NCBI RefSeq assembly: GCF_042682545.1
Contig: NZ_JBHUHQ010000009.1
Strand: one strand, 5' to 3'
Length of the DNA: 64,000 nucleotides
Source: Ornithinibacillus salinisoli
GTDB taxonomy: Bacteria > Bacillota > Bacilli > Bacillales > Amphibacillaceae
Shown: positions 51,564 to 60,581 of the stretch, piece by piece
How positions within the stretch are numbered: the stretch's first letter is position 1
How the letters are laid out: the number at the start of each line of letters is the position of its first letter
Notes under the pieces: model-generated
Told to the model about the DNA's origin: nothing
Seen by the model: the letters and a program-made list of their open reading frames with translations, nothing else
Databases searched by the model: none
Program-made: the position numbers and the translations under genes

Positions 51564-52587
51564 TAGAGCGAAAACATTAGAACCTTTATATCCAAATAAA
51601 TCGACTGGTATATTTGGGGGTAAATCAAGTGGAATCCTCAATTGGAATGATATTGCTTATCCACATTGGTATAAAATATATAAGCGGCTTATCGGAAATT
51701 ATTGGCAAGCTGATGAAGTGAATATGGCCAGTGATGTAAAACAGTTTTCCTCTTTGACGCAATCAGAACAAGATGCGTACTTAAAGATAATTGGACTATT
51801 GTCCACATTGGATGCACCGCAAACGAGAACAGCGCTTTTGTTGTCCTTATATGCGACAGATGCTTCTGTGCAATCCATAATGGCAGTAATTGCTCAACAG
51901 GAAGCAGTACATAATGAAAGCTATTCGTATGTATTATCCTCTATTGTGTCTTTAGATGAACAAAACAGATCATTCCAATTGGGAAGGACTGATCCAATTC
52001 TATTAAAAAGAAATGAAAAATTGACAGAACAATACAATGCATTTGTTGAAGAACCATCAATGGAAAATATCCTTAAAACAATGACGTACACTGCATTACT
52101 CGAGGGAATGTTTTTTTATTCTGGATTTGCATTTTTTTATAATTTAGCCCGCCATAATAAAATGGTCGGTACGTCCACGATGATTAGCTATATTAATCGT
52201 GATGAGCTGGAACATGGGCGCTTTATTGCTGAGTTGTTTCGTGCAACGTTAGCAGAAAACCCGACGTATAATACGATGGAATTTACGGAATGGGTATATA
52301 CCCACTTTGAACAATCTGTCGAGTTGGAAATAGAGTGGTCAACCTACGTTTTAGCAGACGTTAATGGAATTGATATTAATGAAATGAAAGGCTACATTAA
52401 GTATCGTGCGAATAAAATGTTACGGATGATGGGGTTAAGTGAAATTTATCAGGATCATGTGGAAAATCCGATGAAGTGGATTCGCGCTTATACCGATAGC
52501 TTTGATGAAACGAAAACAGATTTCTTTGAACAAAAATCTCGCCAATATACGAAAACAAGTGATTTAAATGGTTTTGACGACCTTTAG
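51544..52587 (+). CDS. Class I ribonucleotide reductase, beta (radical-generating) subunit
   Basis: A 347-aa ferritin-like protein. All dimetal ligands are seen: D90 (LSTLDA), E120 and H123 (QQEAVH), E187 (LLEGMFF), E221 and H224 (RDELEH). The radical tyrosine is Y127 in NESYSYV, matching the E. coli E115-H118-Y122 spacing. Thus it is a standard Tyr-radical type, not the metal-free or Tyr-less subclasses. ATG start inside the flavodoxin gene with GGAGGGAG. A hairpin follows the gene. It gives its radical to the alpha subunit. Confidence 0.94.
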   Translation: MSKSLLNRAKTLEPLYPNKSTGIFGGKSSGILNWNDIAYPHWYKIYKRLIGNYWQADEVNMASDVKQFSSLTQSEQDAYLKIIGLLSTLDAPQTRTALLLSLYATDASVQSIMAVIAQQEAVHNESYSYVLSSIVSLDEQNRSFQLGRTDPILLKRNEKLTEQYNAFVEEPSMENILKTMTYTALLEGMFFYSGFAFFYNLARHNKMVGTSTMISYINRDELEHGRFIAELFRATLAENPTYNTMEFTEWVYTHFEQSVELEIEWSTYVLADVNGIDINEMKGYIKYRANKMLRMMGLSEIYQDHVENPMKWIRAYTDSFDETKTDFFEQKSRQYTKTSDLNGFDDL

Positions 52588-52670
52588 AATCGCAGAACAT
52601 TCATTTACACATCAAAATGATAGTGAAAATGTATGATGAATGATTGTTAACCAAAATAGAAATAGCCTAG

Positions 52671-52694
52671 TTGATATTTATTAGCTAGGCTATT
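52671..52694 (+). terminator. Probable terminator of the ribonucleotide reductase operon
   Basis: AATAGCCTAG and CTAGGCTATT form a perfect 10-bp stem; the tail (GCTATTATTA) is moderately T-rich. Confidence 0.65.
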
Positions 52695-52704
52695 GCTATT
52701 ATTA

Positions 52705-52945
52705 CAGTAGCGATCGCTCATAAAATGAAATATTCGCTAGCAACCAGTAGCGATTCGCTCATAAAATAAAATATTCGCGCACAACCAGCAACAATTCGCT
52801 CATAAAATGAAATATTCGCGCACAACCAGCAACGATTCGCTCATAAATCGAAATATTCGCTCACAAGCAACAATTCAACAGTTCAACGAGTGAAGGTCGG
52901 TAAAAATTTACGAAGACTCCAGAGAGACAGTCGAAGATTCCGTTT
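52705..52945. repeat. Four-unit ~41-bp tandem repeat plus conserved tail
   Basis: Units of the form GCAACGATTCGCTCATAAAA followed by TGAAATATTCGCGCACAACC occur four times; the shared CGATTCGCTC core is at about 52711, 52751, 52792 and 52833. The tail AATTCAAC..CGAGT ... CGAAGACTC..GAGAGACAGTC.AAGATTCCG is the same as that at 3.4 kb. Units are contiguous with no unique spacers, so it is not a CRISPR. It lies between convergent genes. Confidence 0.85.
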
Positions 52946-52952
52946 GAAAACA

Positions 52953-53651
52953 CTACTTCACTCTTAGTTTTTCAAGCTTTTGCTTATTAAACCCCTTCAC
53001 AATTAACCAGAATGCCAAACTCATCTCATAAACGCCCAAAGGTAATGCAATGAGTCCTTTGGCTGTAGAGAAAGGTTCTACTACACCAAACATTTCTAAT
53101 ATACCGGCTATGAATACCAAAACAGCTGTGACCATACCAAATAGTGCTAACGGTTTGGGGATTAGACCTGTTCTTAAAAGTAAATAACTATACATGAATG
53201 TATTTAAGCCTAACATGAGATTTGGACCTAATATAGATGTCCAACGATGAACATCCTGCAACACTAGACCAATACCATGAAGATTTTCTGCACTTGCTAA
53301 ACTGCCTGCTTCATAAGATATACTTAGATGTACTAAACCTAATATACTAACTAAACCCATTGCAATAAAAACAGCTTCCATAAATCGAAAACAAAGATAC
53401 CCTAATGCAATATGTTCATTCCAATAACGAATATAAGGAAACAGCATGACTGCTGTTCCAACAGCCGACACTACAAGTGAAAAATCAAATAATACTCCTA
53501 CCAAAACCTTCGTTTGAAATCCATTTGCCGCAGACATATACCATTGTTCTGATAATACAGGCTGATAAAAGATAACAGCTATGATTGAAGTGACCGCAGC
53601 TGCAATATATAAAACACCTAATATAATTCCATTCATTCTGTCTTTTGTCAT
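52953..53651 (-). CDS. DUF4386 membrane protein
   Basis: A 232-aa protein with six membrane helices. GVLYIAAAVTSIIAVIFYQPVL, RFMEAVFIAMGLVSIL and LPLGVYEMSLAFWLIVKGF are typical DUF4386 segments. Function unknown. It is divergently placed from an AraC-type regulator gene 84 bp away, a common layout in which the regulator controls the membrane protein. Ribosome site GGAGGTAA. Confidence 0.88.
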   Translation of the reverse strand: MTKDRMNGIILGVLYIAAAVTSIIAVIFYQPVLSEQWYMSAANGFQTKVLVGVLFDFSLVVSAVGTAVMLFPYIRYWNEHIALGYLCFRFMEAVFIAMGLVSILGLVHLSISYEAGSLASAENLHGIGLVLQDVHRWTSILGPNLMLGLNTFMYSYLLLRTGLIPKPLALFGMVTAVLVFIAGILEMFGVVEPFSTAKGLIALPLGVYEMSLAFWLIVKGFNKQKLEKLRVK

Positions 53652-53735
53652 TATATTTACCTCCTTGAGATAATTAACCTATGGTATACTGGATACAGAA
53701 ATATCTGAAAACACCTAATGAAAAGAGGGGTTATT

Positions 53736-54605
53736 ATGGACCATTATGAAGAAATAGAACGTGCTTTGATATATATTGAAAATAATATATACCGACCTTT
53801 AACATTGGAGTCTGTTGCTAATACCTTCAATATGTCCAAATACTATTTTCATAGACTTTTTTCTGCCATGATGGGTTGTTCATTAAATAATTACATACTA
53901 TCTAGAAGATTGAATGAATCACTAAAATTAATTCGGGACGATAACTTATCTCTTACAGATATTGCTTATGAGCTAAACTTTGGAACTCAAGCATCATTCA
54001 CCCGTGCTTTTAAACGTCAATACGGTCAAGCGCCAAGCTCTCTAAAAGTAAAAGATGAGTCAATACCTCTAGTGCCAATACCTCCAGTAGTAAGAAGATC
54101 CATTAAAAACATTAATGGTGATATCGTCACCGATTTTACTCTAACCGAATTTCAAACAATTAAGGTGAATGGCATAGCCTTTGAAGTTGACCTAGCAACT
54201 GATGATTACAAGTCAAGGATTCGTTCTCATTCAAAAATGCTATTACATAGCATTGATGAAACAATAAATGGATCATGTTATGTCATCTATTCAGATTGTC
54301 AACCAAATTCAACCCGTTTCAAGGTTCTTGTCGGGATTCCACATGAAATACAGTTAGATAACCCCTATTTTTATACTGTTAATATACCGCAACTCTTTTG
54401 TGCCAAGTTTAAATATTTTGGAGATCTTCTTGATATTGGAGATATCTTAAAAACTGATTTTGCGCGATTTTTAAAAATCTCAAAACAAGAATCTGAGAAT
54501 TCACACATCGAACTCATTCAAGTTTTTGATAACATTCACAATCTTGATTCAACCTACAGCATATATACACCTGTCAAAAAACTACACATTGATTCCGTTT
54601 TGTAG
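53736..54605 (+). CDS. AraC-family regulator with C-terminal effector-binding domain
   Basis: A 289-aa protein. N-terminal pair of helix-turn-helix motifs (ALIYIENNIYRPLTLESVANTF, and SLTDIAYELNFGTQASFTRAFKRQYGQAPSS), then a GyrI-like ligand-binding domain from about residue 135. This N-terminal-HTH layout is that of Rob/BltR-like regulators that sense small lipophilic molecules. Start ATG 53736 with AAGAGGGG upstream; the longer frame lacks a site. Probably controls the divergent DUF4386 gene. Confidence 0.9.
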   Translation: MDHYEEIERALIYIENNIYRPLTLESVANTFNMSKYYFHRLFSAMMGCSLNNYILSRRLNESLKLIRDDNLSLTDIAYELNFGTQASFTRAFKRQYGQAPSSLKVKDESIPLVPIPPVVRRSIKNINGDIVTDFTLTEFQTIKVNGIAFEVDLATDDYKSRIRSHSKMLLHSIDETINGSCYVIYSDCQPNSTRFKVLVGIPHEIQLDNPYFYTVNIPQLFCAKFKYFGDLLDIGDILKTDFARFLKISKQESENSHIELIQVFDNIHNLDSTYSIYTPVKKLHIDSVL

Positions 54606-54805
54606 TATTCACACTCTTGTTATTACTCCTTTCTTTTCATAAGGTTATTTTTAATAATAAAATAACAAAGAAGTGTAAATTAGACTTTCCAAATCTTGCT
54701 GTAATTGTTAACGAATAATCAAGGAACCTATTGATCTTTGAAGACGCCGTTTCTTCTGAATATATTTTAATTACATGATAAAATTTGATAAAGGGGTGAG
54801 TAGAT

Positions 54806-55396
54806 TTGCAGATTAGGAGATACATTCCAACAGATGAAACTGGCTGGGTTCGTTGTAGGGTTTTATCTTTTTTAGAGACAGCTTATTATGACAACGTATT
54901 GAAAGAAAAGGAATCGTATGAAAACCCTGCAATCGAACTGGTAGCGGAAGCTGATGGTCAAATTGTAGGGTTGATTGATGTTGAATATGAACAACTAGAA
55001 AGGGCAGTCTGCTCTCGCGGAAATGGTCTTGGAGGTATGATTTGGCATATTGCTGTTCATCCAGATTACGGGAGAAGCGGAATTGGATCACAACTATTGC
55101 ATGAAGCTGAAAAATTGGCTATCGAAAAAGGTCTAAATAGGTTAGAGGCATGGACGCGAGATGATAAGTGGGTGAATAACTGGTACGAGAAAAATGGATT
55201 TGTGAAAGTGGACTCGTATTATCACGTGTTTATGGAAGGGGAAAAAGAATTAAACAAAGCCATGAAAAGCCAAATACCATATTTGCATCCTGTTCAAGCA
55301 TTTGCTCATTATACAGGAAATGATGTGGATAAGGTGAATGAAACATTCCTACGTACACATGAGTGCATGTGTTTTGAGAAGTATATAAAAACATGA
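54806..55396 (+). CDS. GNAT-family acetyltransferase
   Basis: A 196-aa acetyltransferase. MIWHIAVHPDYGRSGIGSQLLHEAEKLAIEKG carries the acetyl-CoA binding motif (Q/R-x-x-G-x-G/S), and EAWTRDDKWVNNWYEKNGFVKVDSYYHVF is the C-terminal part. TTG start at 54806 with AAAGGGGTGAG. Substrate unknown; the extra 40 residues at the C-terminus (HTGNDVDKVNETFLRTHECMCFEKY-like) are not part of the core fold. Convergent with the amidase gene across a hairpin. Confidence 0.88.
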   Translation: MQIRRYIPTDETGWVRCRVLSFLETAYYDNVLKEKESYENPAIELVAEADGQIVGLIDVEYEQLERAVCSRGNGLGGMIWHIAVHPDYGRSGIGSQLLHEAEKLAIEKGLNRLEAWTRDDKWVNNWYEKNGFVKVDSYYHVFMEGEKELNKAMKSQIPYLHPVQAFAHYTGNDVDKVNETFLRTHECMCFEKYIKT

Positions 55397-55426
55397 AGGT
55401 TAACCAAGAAATGGTTAACCTTCATG
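55392..55426. terminator. Bidirectional terminator between acetyltransferase and amidase genes
   Basis: CATGAAGGTTAACC and GGTTAACCTTCATG form a perfect 14-bp stem with T-rich flanks, strongest for the minus strand. Confidence 0.88.
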
Positions 55427-55427
55427 T

Positions 55428-56276
55428 TTAGTCGGAAAGATATTCTTTAATACCGGTAGTAATCGCTTTTGCTACCCTATTTTGGTAGTCTTCTGTTTGA
55501 ATAACAACTAAATCATTTGAATTTGTTATAAACCCTAATTCTATTAATACAGCAGGGCTATTGTTTTTACGCAAGACACGGTAATCATCACGAATGATTC
55601 CCCTATTACGTAATTTAATTTCACCGGCTAGTGATGTATGTATAGCCTGTGCTAACCCAAGGTCCGTTTCATTGGAGTAATAATACGTATTAAATCCTCC
55701 CACGCTTTGCATAGAGAAAGAATTGTAATGGATGCTTAAAAACGCATCAGCTTCGTTTATGTTACTTACTTCAATTCGTTCATCTAAAGAGACGAAATAA
55801 TCATCAGTTCTTGTTAAAATAACATTTGCCCCAGTCGAGCGTAAGTGTTCTGCAATTTTACGTGTAGTAGATAGAATAATATCTTTCTCCAAAACACCAT
55901 TATGTCCAATTGCTCCAGGATCTTTGCCACCATGACCAGGATCGAGAACGATGGTGTAGTTAATTAATTTTTTGTTAGGAAAGAATATTTCCTCTTCTAT
56001 AGGGTCAATGAGGGACAAATAATTAGAAGCTACCCAAGCTTTTATCCCTTGGAAATCAATTTGTAACCAATCAGTTCTCTCTTCGTAAACGGTTAGAATT
56101 TCCCCTTTCTCCAGTATTCCTAGTATCTCCCCATTTAAAGAAGGCGTATTTCTTACGTGTAGGGAATGAGCAGTCACTTCATAAGTTTCTCCGTTTTTTG
56201 CGTGTGTCGTGATGGCAAGTACGTGTAATAGAATAAAAAAACTTAGCATTGCTATTAATTTTTGTAAGACATTCAT
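55428..56276 (-). CDS. N-acetylmuramoyl-L-alanine amidase with SH3b domain
   Basis: A 282-aa secreted cell-wall hydrolase. A signal peptide ends near residue 26 (ITTHAK). The SH3b domain (about 30-85: VTAHSLHVRNTPSLNGEILG...DWLQIDF) binds wall; the Amidase_3 domain (about 105-280) has zinc ligands in LDPGHGGKDPGAIG, LEKD and SIHYNSF, and catalytic Glu in LIELGFITN. Start ATG 56276 after AAGGAG; the longest frame adds 11 codons with no site. It cleaves the MurNAc-L-Ala bond. No LysM or SPOR repeats. Confidence 0.93.
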   Translation of the reverse strand: MNVLQKLIAMLSFFILLHVLAITTHAKNGETYEVTAHSLHVRNTPSLNGEILGILEKGEILTVYEERTDWLQIDFQGIKAWVASNYLSLIDPIEEEIFFPNKKLINYTIVLDPGHGGKDPGAIGHNGVLEKDIILSTTRKIAEHLRSTGANVILTRTDDYFVSLDERIEVSNINEADAFLSIHYNSFSMQSVGGFNTYYYSNETDLGLAQAIHTSLAGEIKLRNRGIIRDDYRVLRKNNSPAVLIELGFITNSNDLVVIQTEDYQNRVAKAITTGIKEYLSD

Positions 56277-56455
56277 AAAAATCTCCTTGTAGTAAAAAAT
56301 CGATGCCAATAATAAAGGTTTTCCTTAATTCGTAATTTTAAACTCCGTTCTTAAAAACAAGTTTTGCAGGAAAATTTGGATAATTTGTCGAAGTAGATAC
56401 GGATAGTAGTTAAGACTGATTAGCCAGGAAAGGTTATTGATGAGGAGGAGAAATG

Positions 56456-57232
56456 ATGGTACATGATCATGTTGTGCTTATTACCGGTGCTGCGAGTGGA
56501 ATTGGTCACGCAATCGGTGTGGAAATGGCTAATAATGGTGCGAAAGTAGTTTTTACTGATCTCGACCAATCGAGGTTGGAATTAGTTACTTCGGAATTAA
56601 AAGAGGAGGGACTTGAAGTTTTAGCTCTTCGATGCGATGTAACGAAGGAAGAAGAAATTGTTCATGCTATTAATCAGACGTTGGAACGGTTCGGGAAAAT
56701 TGATGTACTAATTAATAATGCAGGTCTACAGCACATCGATGCAATAGAAGACTTTCCAACAGAGAAGTTTGAAGCAATGATAAAGCTCATGCTTGTTGCC
56801 CCTTTTACCGCGATAAAGCATATATTTCCAATCATGAAAAAACAAGGTAAAGGTAGAATTCTTAATATGGCATCGATAAACGGATTAATTGGTTTTGCTG
56901 GTAAGTCAGCCTATAATAGTGCCAAACATGGATTGATCGGATTAACAAAAGTAGCTGCTCTTGAGGGAGCAGAACATGGTATAACGGTTAATGCAATATG
57001 CCCAGGTTATGTTGACACACCACTTGTAAGAAACCAACTGGAGGACTTGGCCAACATTCGGAAGGTAACTTTAGAAAAGGTATTACAAGATGTTATTTAC
57101 CCGTTAGTACCCCAAAAACGCTTATTAGATGTGCAAGAAATAGCCGATTATGCCATGTTTTTAGCAAGCGATAAAGCGAAGGGGATAACGGGGCAAGCGG
57201 TAGTGTTAGATGGTGGCTATACTGTACAGTAA
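56456..57232 (+). CDS. bdhA: 3-hydroxybutyrate dehydrogenase (SDR)
   Basis: A 258-aa short-chain dehydrogenase. TGAASGIGHAIG (NAD site), NNAGLQHIDAIEDFP, and the catalytic S-Y-K (NMASINGLIG, YNSAKHG) are in place; the GLQH-x-x-x-I-E-x-F and CPGYVDTPLVRNQ segments are typical of D-3-hydroxybutyrate dehydrogenases. It links 3-hydroxybutyrate and acetoacetate. Two adjacent ATGs exist; the second (56456) has better spacing to GAGGAGG. No PHB genes are adjacent in this window. Confidence 0.9.
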   Translation: MVHDHVVLITGAASGIGHAIGVEMANNGAKVVFTDLDQSRLELVTSELKEEGLEVLALRCDVTKEEEIVHAINQTLERFGKIDVLINNAGLQHIDAIEDFPTEKFEAMIKLMLVAPFTAIKHIFPIMKKQGKGRILNMASINGLIGFAGKSAYNSAKHGLIGLTKVAALEGAEHGITVNAICPGYVDTPLVRNQLEDLANIRKVTLEKVLQDVIYPLVPQKRLLDVQEIADYAMFLASDKAKGITGQAVVLDGGYTVQ

Positions 57233-57255
57233 TCATATTAAGGGAGACAATACGA

Positions 57256-57813
57256 ATGCTTAAAAGAAAATATGGAGACCGTTCAAACTGGAAGAGGATA
57301 GTAGATAGAGAATACATACAAGACTATATTCATTTACGGGATTACAAAGGGTTCGTTACATTATTAAAAATGAATAAGGTAACAGAACCCCTATCTATAT
57401 CCTATGGTGATAAAGAAGTTTGTATTGTTGAGGCAGGTTATAGTTGGCTGCAGCACTTTCCAGATGGTAAACATTATTCAATAACAACAACGTTTAATCA
57501 AAATGGGGAGGTAGTCCAGTGGTATATTGATATTTGTCGAGAAATTGGAGTAGAAAATAATGTGCCGTGGATGGATGACTTGTATTTAGATATTGTCGTG
57601 TTATCGACTGGAGAGGTCCTGTTGCTAGATGAAGAAGAACTGGAAGAGGCGTTATTAGAGGGGATCATTGATGATAGCCTCTATGACTTAGCTTGGCAAG
57701 AAGCAAATAACATACTAGCTTCTATTGAAAAAGGAACGTTTAAAATACTAGATTTAACTCCGATACATAAAAACATACTGTTAGAAAAATGTAGTTCTAC
57801 CGAAAAGAAGTAG
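57256..57813 (+). CDS. DUF402 protein, possible nucleoside di/tri-phosphatase
   Basis: A 185-aa protein of the DUF402/Ntdp (YgaC) family. The conserved beta-sheet core WYIDICREIG and MDDLYLDIVVLSTGEVLLLDEEEL hold the acidic metal-binding residues known in this family to hydrolyse nucleotides. It lies 23 bp after the 3-hydroxybutyrate dehydrogenase gene, with GGGAGA site, and may be co-transcribed. Not related in function as far as can be seen. Confidence 0.85.
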   Translation: MLKRKYGDRSNWKRIVDREYIQDYIHLRDYKGFVTLLKMNKVTEPLSISYGDKEVCIVEAGYSWLQHFPDGKHYSITTTFNQNGEVVQWYIDICREIGVENNVPWMDDLYLDIVVLSTGEVLLLDEEELEEALLEGIIDDSLYDLAWQEANNILASIEKGTFKILDLTPIHKNILLEKCSSTEKK

Positions 57814-57985
57814 TATGTATGCTTATTCGTAATTGATATAAATACCGAAATATGTATATTCGATTTAAAATACATATTGATATTAGAGAGGCTCATGATA
57901 AGCCAGGGTACTATTTGAATACTTCAGTAGCGAAACTAAAGAATAGTGAGTTTGTTACAGATTCATCTAAGAATGGAGATTGATG

Positions 57986-59074
57986 ATGGAAATAAATGAT
58001 GTCATTATCGTAATTGTAGTGATTTTCCTGTGCTTTGGAGCATTTGATAAATTAATAGGTAATAGATTTGGGCTTGGAGATCGATTTGCTGATGGGTTTA
58101 AAGCGATGGGGCCATTAGCTCTAGCTATGGTTGGCATTATTTCACTTGCTCCAGTTATGGCAAATCTAATGACACCACTGATTGCCCCTGTATATAAATT
58201 CATAGGCGCAGATCCGGCGGCTTTTGCTAATACTATTTTGGCGATAGATATGGGGGGCTACGCGCTAGCGCAAGAAATGTCCATAAGTGCGGAATCAGAA
58301 GTGTTCGCTTGGGTGTTCATAGGAACCATGATGGGACCGACAATTGTGTTTACCATTCCAGTTGCACTTGGAATCATTAACAAAGAAGACCAAAGCTACT
58401 TCGCAAAAGGCATATTAATAGGTTTAATCACCGTTCCAATCGGATGTTTTACAGGAGGACTAGTAGCGAAGCTGGATATCCTGATGATACTAAAAAATCT
58501 ATTACCAACAATACTAATTTCTGTTTTGATAACGGTTGGATTGTGGAAAAAGCCGGATAAGATGATTGTTGGTTTTTCCATTTTTGCAAAGCTTATTGAA
58601 GCAATTGCCATCATAGGGTTAGTTGCTATTATTATAGAAACACTTACCGGGTTCATTGTTATTCCGAACATGACACCATTGGATGAAGGGATCACGATCG
58701 TCGGAACAATTGCGGTATTTCTAGCGGGGGCATTTCCGATGGTTATGGTTATCCAAAGGACCTTCCAGAAACCATTAGGAAAACTTGGGTCTTTGTTAGG
58801 AATTGGAAAAACGGAAACAACTGGTTTATTGGTATCCCTTGCGCATGTTATTCCTATGCTAACCCTTCTTAAAGAAATGGATCCTAAAGGGAAAGTTATT
58901 AACATTGCCTTCGCTGTGAGTGGCGCTTTTGTTTTAGGTAGTCACCTTGGTTTTGTAGCTGGGATTGAGAAGGAAATGACTTTTGCTTTACTGGTAGGAA
59001 AGTTAGTTGGAGGGCTTAGTGCTATTGGATTAGCATTATTACTGACATTAAATATTAACAGAAATATGAAATAA
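57986..59074 (+). CDS. eutH: EutH-family ethanolamine permease-like protein
   Basis: A 362-aa membrane protein with ten to eleven helices. FADGFKAMGPLALAMVGIISLAPV, the IDMGGYALAQEM motif and VSGAFVLGSHLGFVAGIE are hallmarks of EutH, which brings in ethanolamine. Several ATG/TTG codons are clustered; ATG 57986 is best spaced from GGAG. No other eut genes (lyase, microcompartment shell) are near, so this is an orphan transporter. Confidence 0.9.
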   Translation: MEINDVIIVIVVIFLCFGAFDKLIGNRFGLGDRFADGFKAMGPLALAMVGIISLAPVMANLMTPLIAPVYKFIGADPAAFANTILAIDMGGYALAQEMSISAESEVFAWVFIGTMMGPTIVFTIPVALGIINKEDQSYFAKGILIGLITVPIGCFTGGLVAKLDILMILKNLLPTILISVLITVGLWKKPDKMIVGFSIFAKLIEAIAIIGLVAIIIETLTGFIVIPNMTPLDEGITIVGTIAVFLAGAFPMVMVIQRTFQKPLGKLGSLLGIGKTETTGLLVSLAHVIPMLTLLKEMDPKGKVINIAFAVSGAFVLGSHLGFVAGIEKEMTFALLVGKLVGGLSAIGLALLLTLNINRNMK

Positions 59075-59122
59075 AAAAACATTACTGCACTTTTATTCTC
59101 TACAAGAAAGGAAGATTTAGAA

Positions 59123-59467
59123 ATGAAGATACTCCTTTCCGTTTTTATGATTATTTTGATGCTAGCAGCTTGTTCGGATTCACCTTTAGTAGAGGACGAT
59201 TTCCATGAAATGCAAGTGTTTGTTCAGGAAGAAATAGTATTTGAAACGACAGATCAATCGGTAATTGATGATATTATCAAAGAGATTAATACTAGTCGCA
59301 GAGATACAACCCATGAATTGGAACTTCCCACTCCAGACGGGGAAATTATTTTTATAAATGAATCTGAAACACTTTCAATGGATGTATATGAAGATGGTGG
59401 TGTTTCGTTTGATGAATATTATGTACATACGGAATTTGATTATGTGGGAGATCACCCAGAAACTTAA
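59123..59467 (+). CDS. Small lipoprotein, unknown function
   Basis: A 114-aa acidic lipoprotein with lipobox LAACS (Cys17). The mature part (QVFVQEEIVFETTDQSVIDDIIKEIN) looks like the N-terminal strand-helix of small Bacillus surface proteins that measure short-range ligands; function unknown. ATG with AAAGGAAG. No recognised family. A ~190-bp AT-rich gap follows before the MoxR operon. Confidence 0.72.
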   Translation: MKILLSVFMIILMLAACSDSPLVEDDFHEMQVFVQEEIVFETTDQSVIDDIIKEINTSRRDTTHELELPTPDGEIIFINESETLSMDVYEDGGVSFDEYYVHTEFDYVGDHPET

Positions 59468-59652
59468 AGAGGAGGTAAAGTGTGAAGCTTAGTAATTAGA
59501 AAAAAATGGGAATAATCAGGGATTATAAAAATGACAGAGATTTATAAATGGATAAGTTAATATTTTCAATAATCAACACAAAAATAATCGGAATAATGAT
59601 AAAATAGTAAATATATACATTTGAATGGATAACATAAGAGGAGGAAGCGCTT

Positions 59653-60558
59653 TTGGATGATCAATTTAACAAAGTAAAAGGATTTGGAGAAATATTAGAC
59701 CAAACCTTTCGTCTATGTAAAAAAAATTTTTCGAACTTTTTTCTTATTTTTCTTATTATATTAGGACCAATATATCTATTAGAGGCGTTGTTATCATTAG
59801 CCTCTGGAACTAGCTTTTTTAGACAGGTAGGTAGTGGAACTAATTGGTTTGAACAAATTATTTCTGGTTACGATGAGACCTTAAATAACACAACTACAGG
59901 ATCTGATATTTTTCTCGGTCTCTTAATACTCATCCTGACACCAGTGGCATATGCTGCTATCTTGTTTGCTGTCAGTTTAATGAGGAACAATGTGGAATTC
60001 ACTGCAAAAATGGTAATAAAGAAAGCATTTTCTAAATTTTGGCCGATATTTTGGAGTAGCCTATTATTTGGCTTGATTTTGTTTGTTCTCGTTTTTGCCC
60101 TAATTATGATTGTTGTAATTCCAAGTACGATCGGTTCGTTTATTAATCCATTTATGGGTATTGCCTGGGGAGTTTTATTATTCTTAGGTTTAGGGCTTGT
60201 AATTGCTATCTTCTTAACACGATGGAGCTTCTATCTATGTGCAACCGTACTTGAAGAAGATGCACCTGGAATCTCTAGAAGCTGGCAGTTAACACGTCAA
60301 AATTTATGGCGAATACTTGGTCTATATGTTGTGATTATCCTCATAACGACAATTATCGGAGCTGCAATTGAGGGGGTATTTTCACTCTTTCTCGGAAGTA
60401 GTGTGCTGGTTACAATCATCGTAGATTTAGTTGCGATATTGACGTCCATTATTTTGGCTGTTGCCTATGCTGTAATATATTTTGATTTAAAGGTACGGAA
60501 TGATGGTGACGATCTTAAAGAGATGATTGATGAATATTCAAGCAGTAGCAATATATAA
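59653..60558 (+). CDS. Multi-pass membrane protein at the head of the MoxR/DUF58 operon
   Basis: A 301-aa protein with about six helices. It begins with a soluble stretch (FGEILDQTFRLCKKNFSNFF) typical of the glycerophosphodiester phosphodiesterase-membrane-domain-like family, and has SRSWQLTRQNLWRILGLYVV in the middle. TTG start after GGAGGAAG. It is followed 23 bp later by a DUF4129 gene. In Bacillaceae such proteins commonly lead this operon; function unknown. Confidence 0.85.
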   Translation: MDDQFNKVKGFGEILDQTFRLCKKNFSNFFLIFLIILGPIYLLEALLSLASGTSFFRQVGSGTNWFEQIISGYDETLNNTTTGSDIFLGLLILILTPVAYAAILFAVSLMRNNVEFTAKMVIKKAFSKFWPIFWSSLLFGLILFVLVFALIMIVVIPSTIGSFINPFMGIAWGVLLFLGLGLVIAIFLTRWSFYLCATVLEEDAPGISRSWQLTRQNLWRILGLYVVIILITTIIGAAIEGVFSLFLGSSVLVTIIVDLVAILTSIILAVAYAVIYFDLKVRNDGDDLKEMIDEYSSSSNI

Positions 60559-60581
60559 CTTGCTAAGTTAGGTGATGGTGG

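Noticed and set aside
52705..52870. CRISPR-like array
   Set aside because: The ~41-bp units are contiguous tandem copies with no unique spacers, and no cas genes are nearby.
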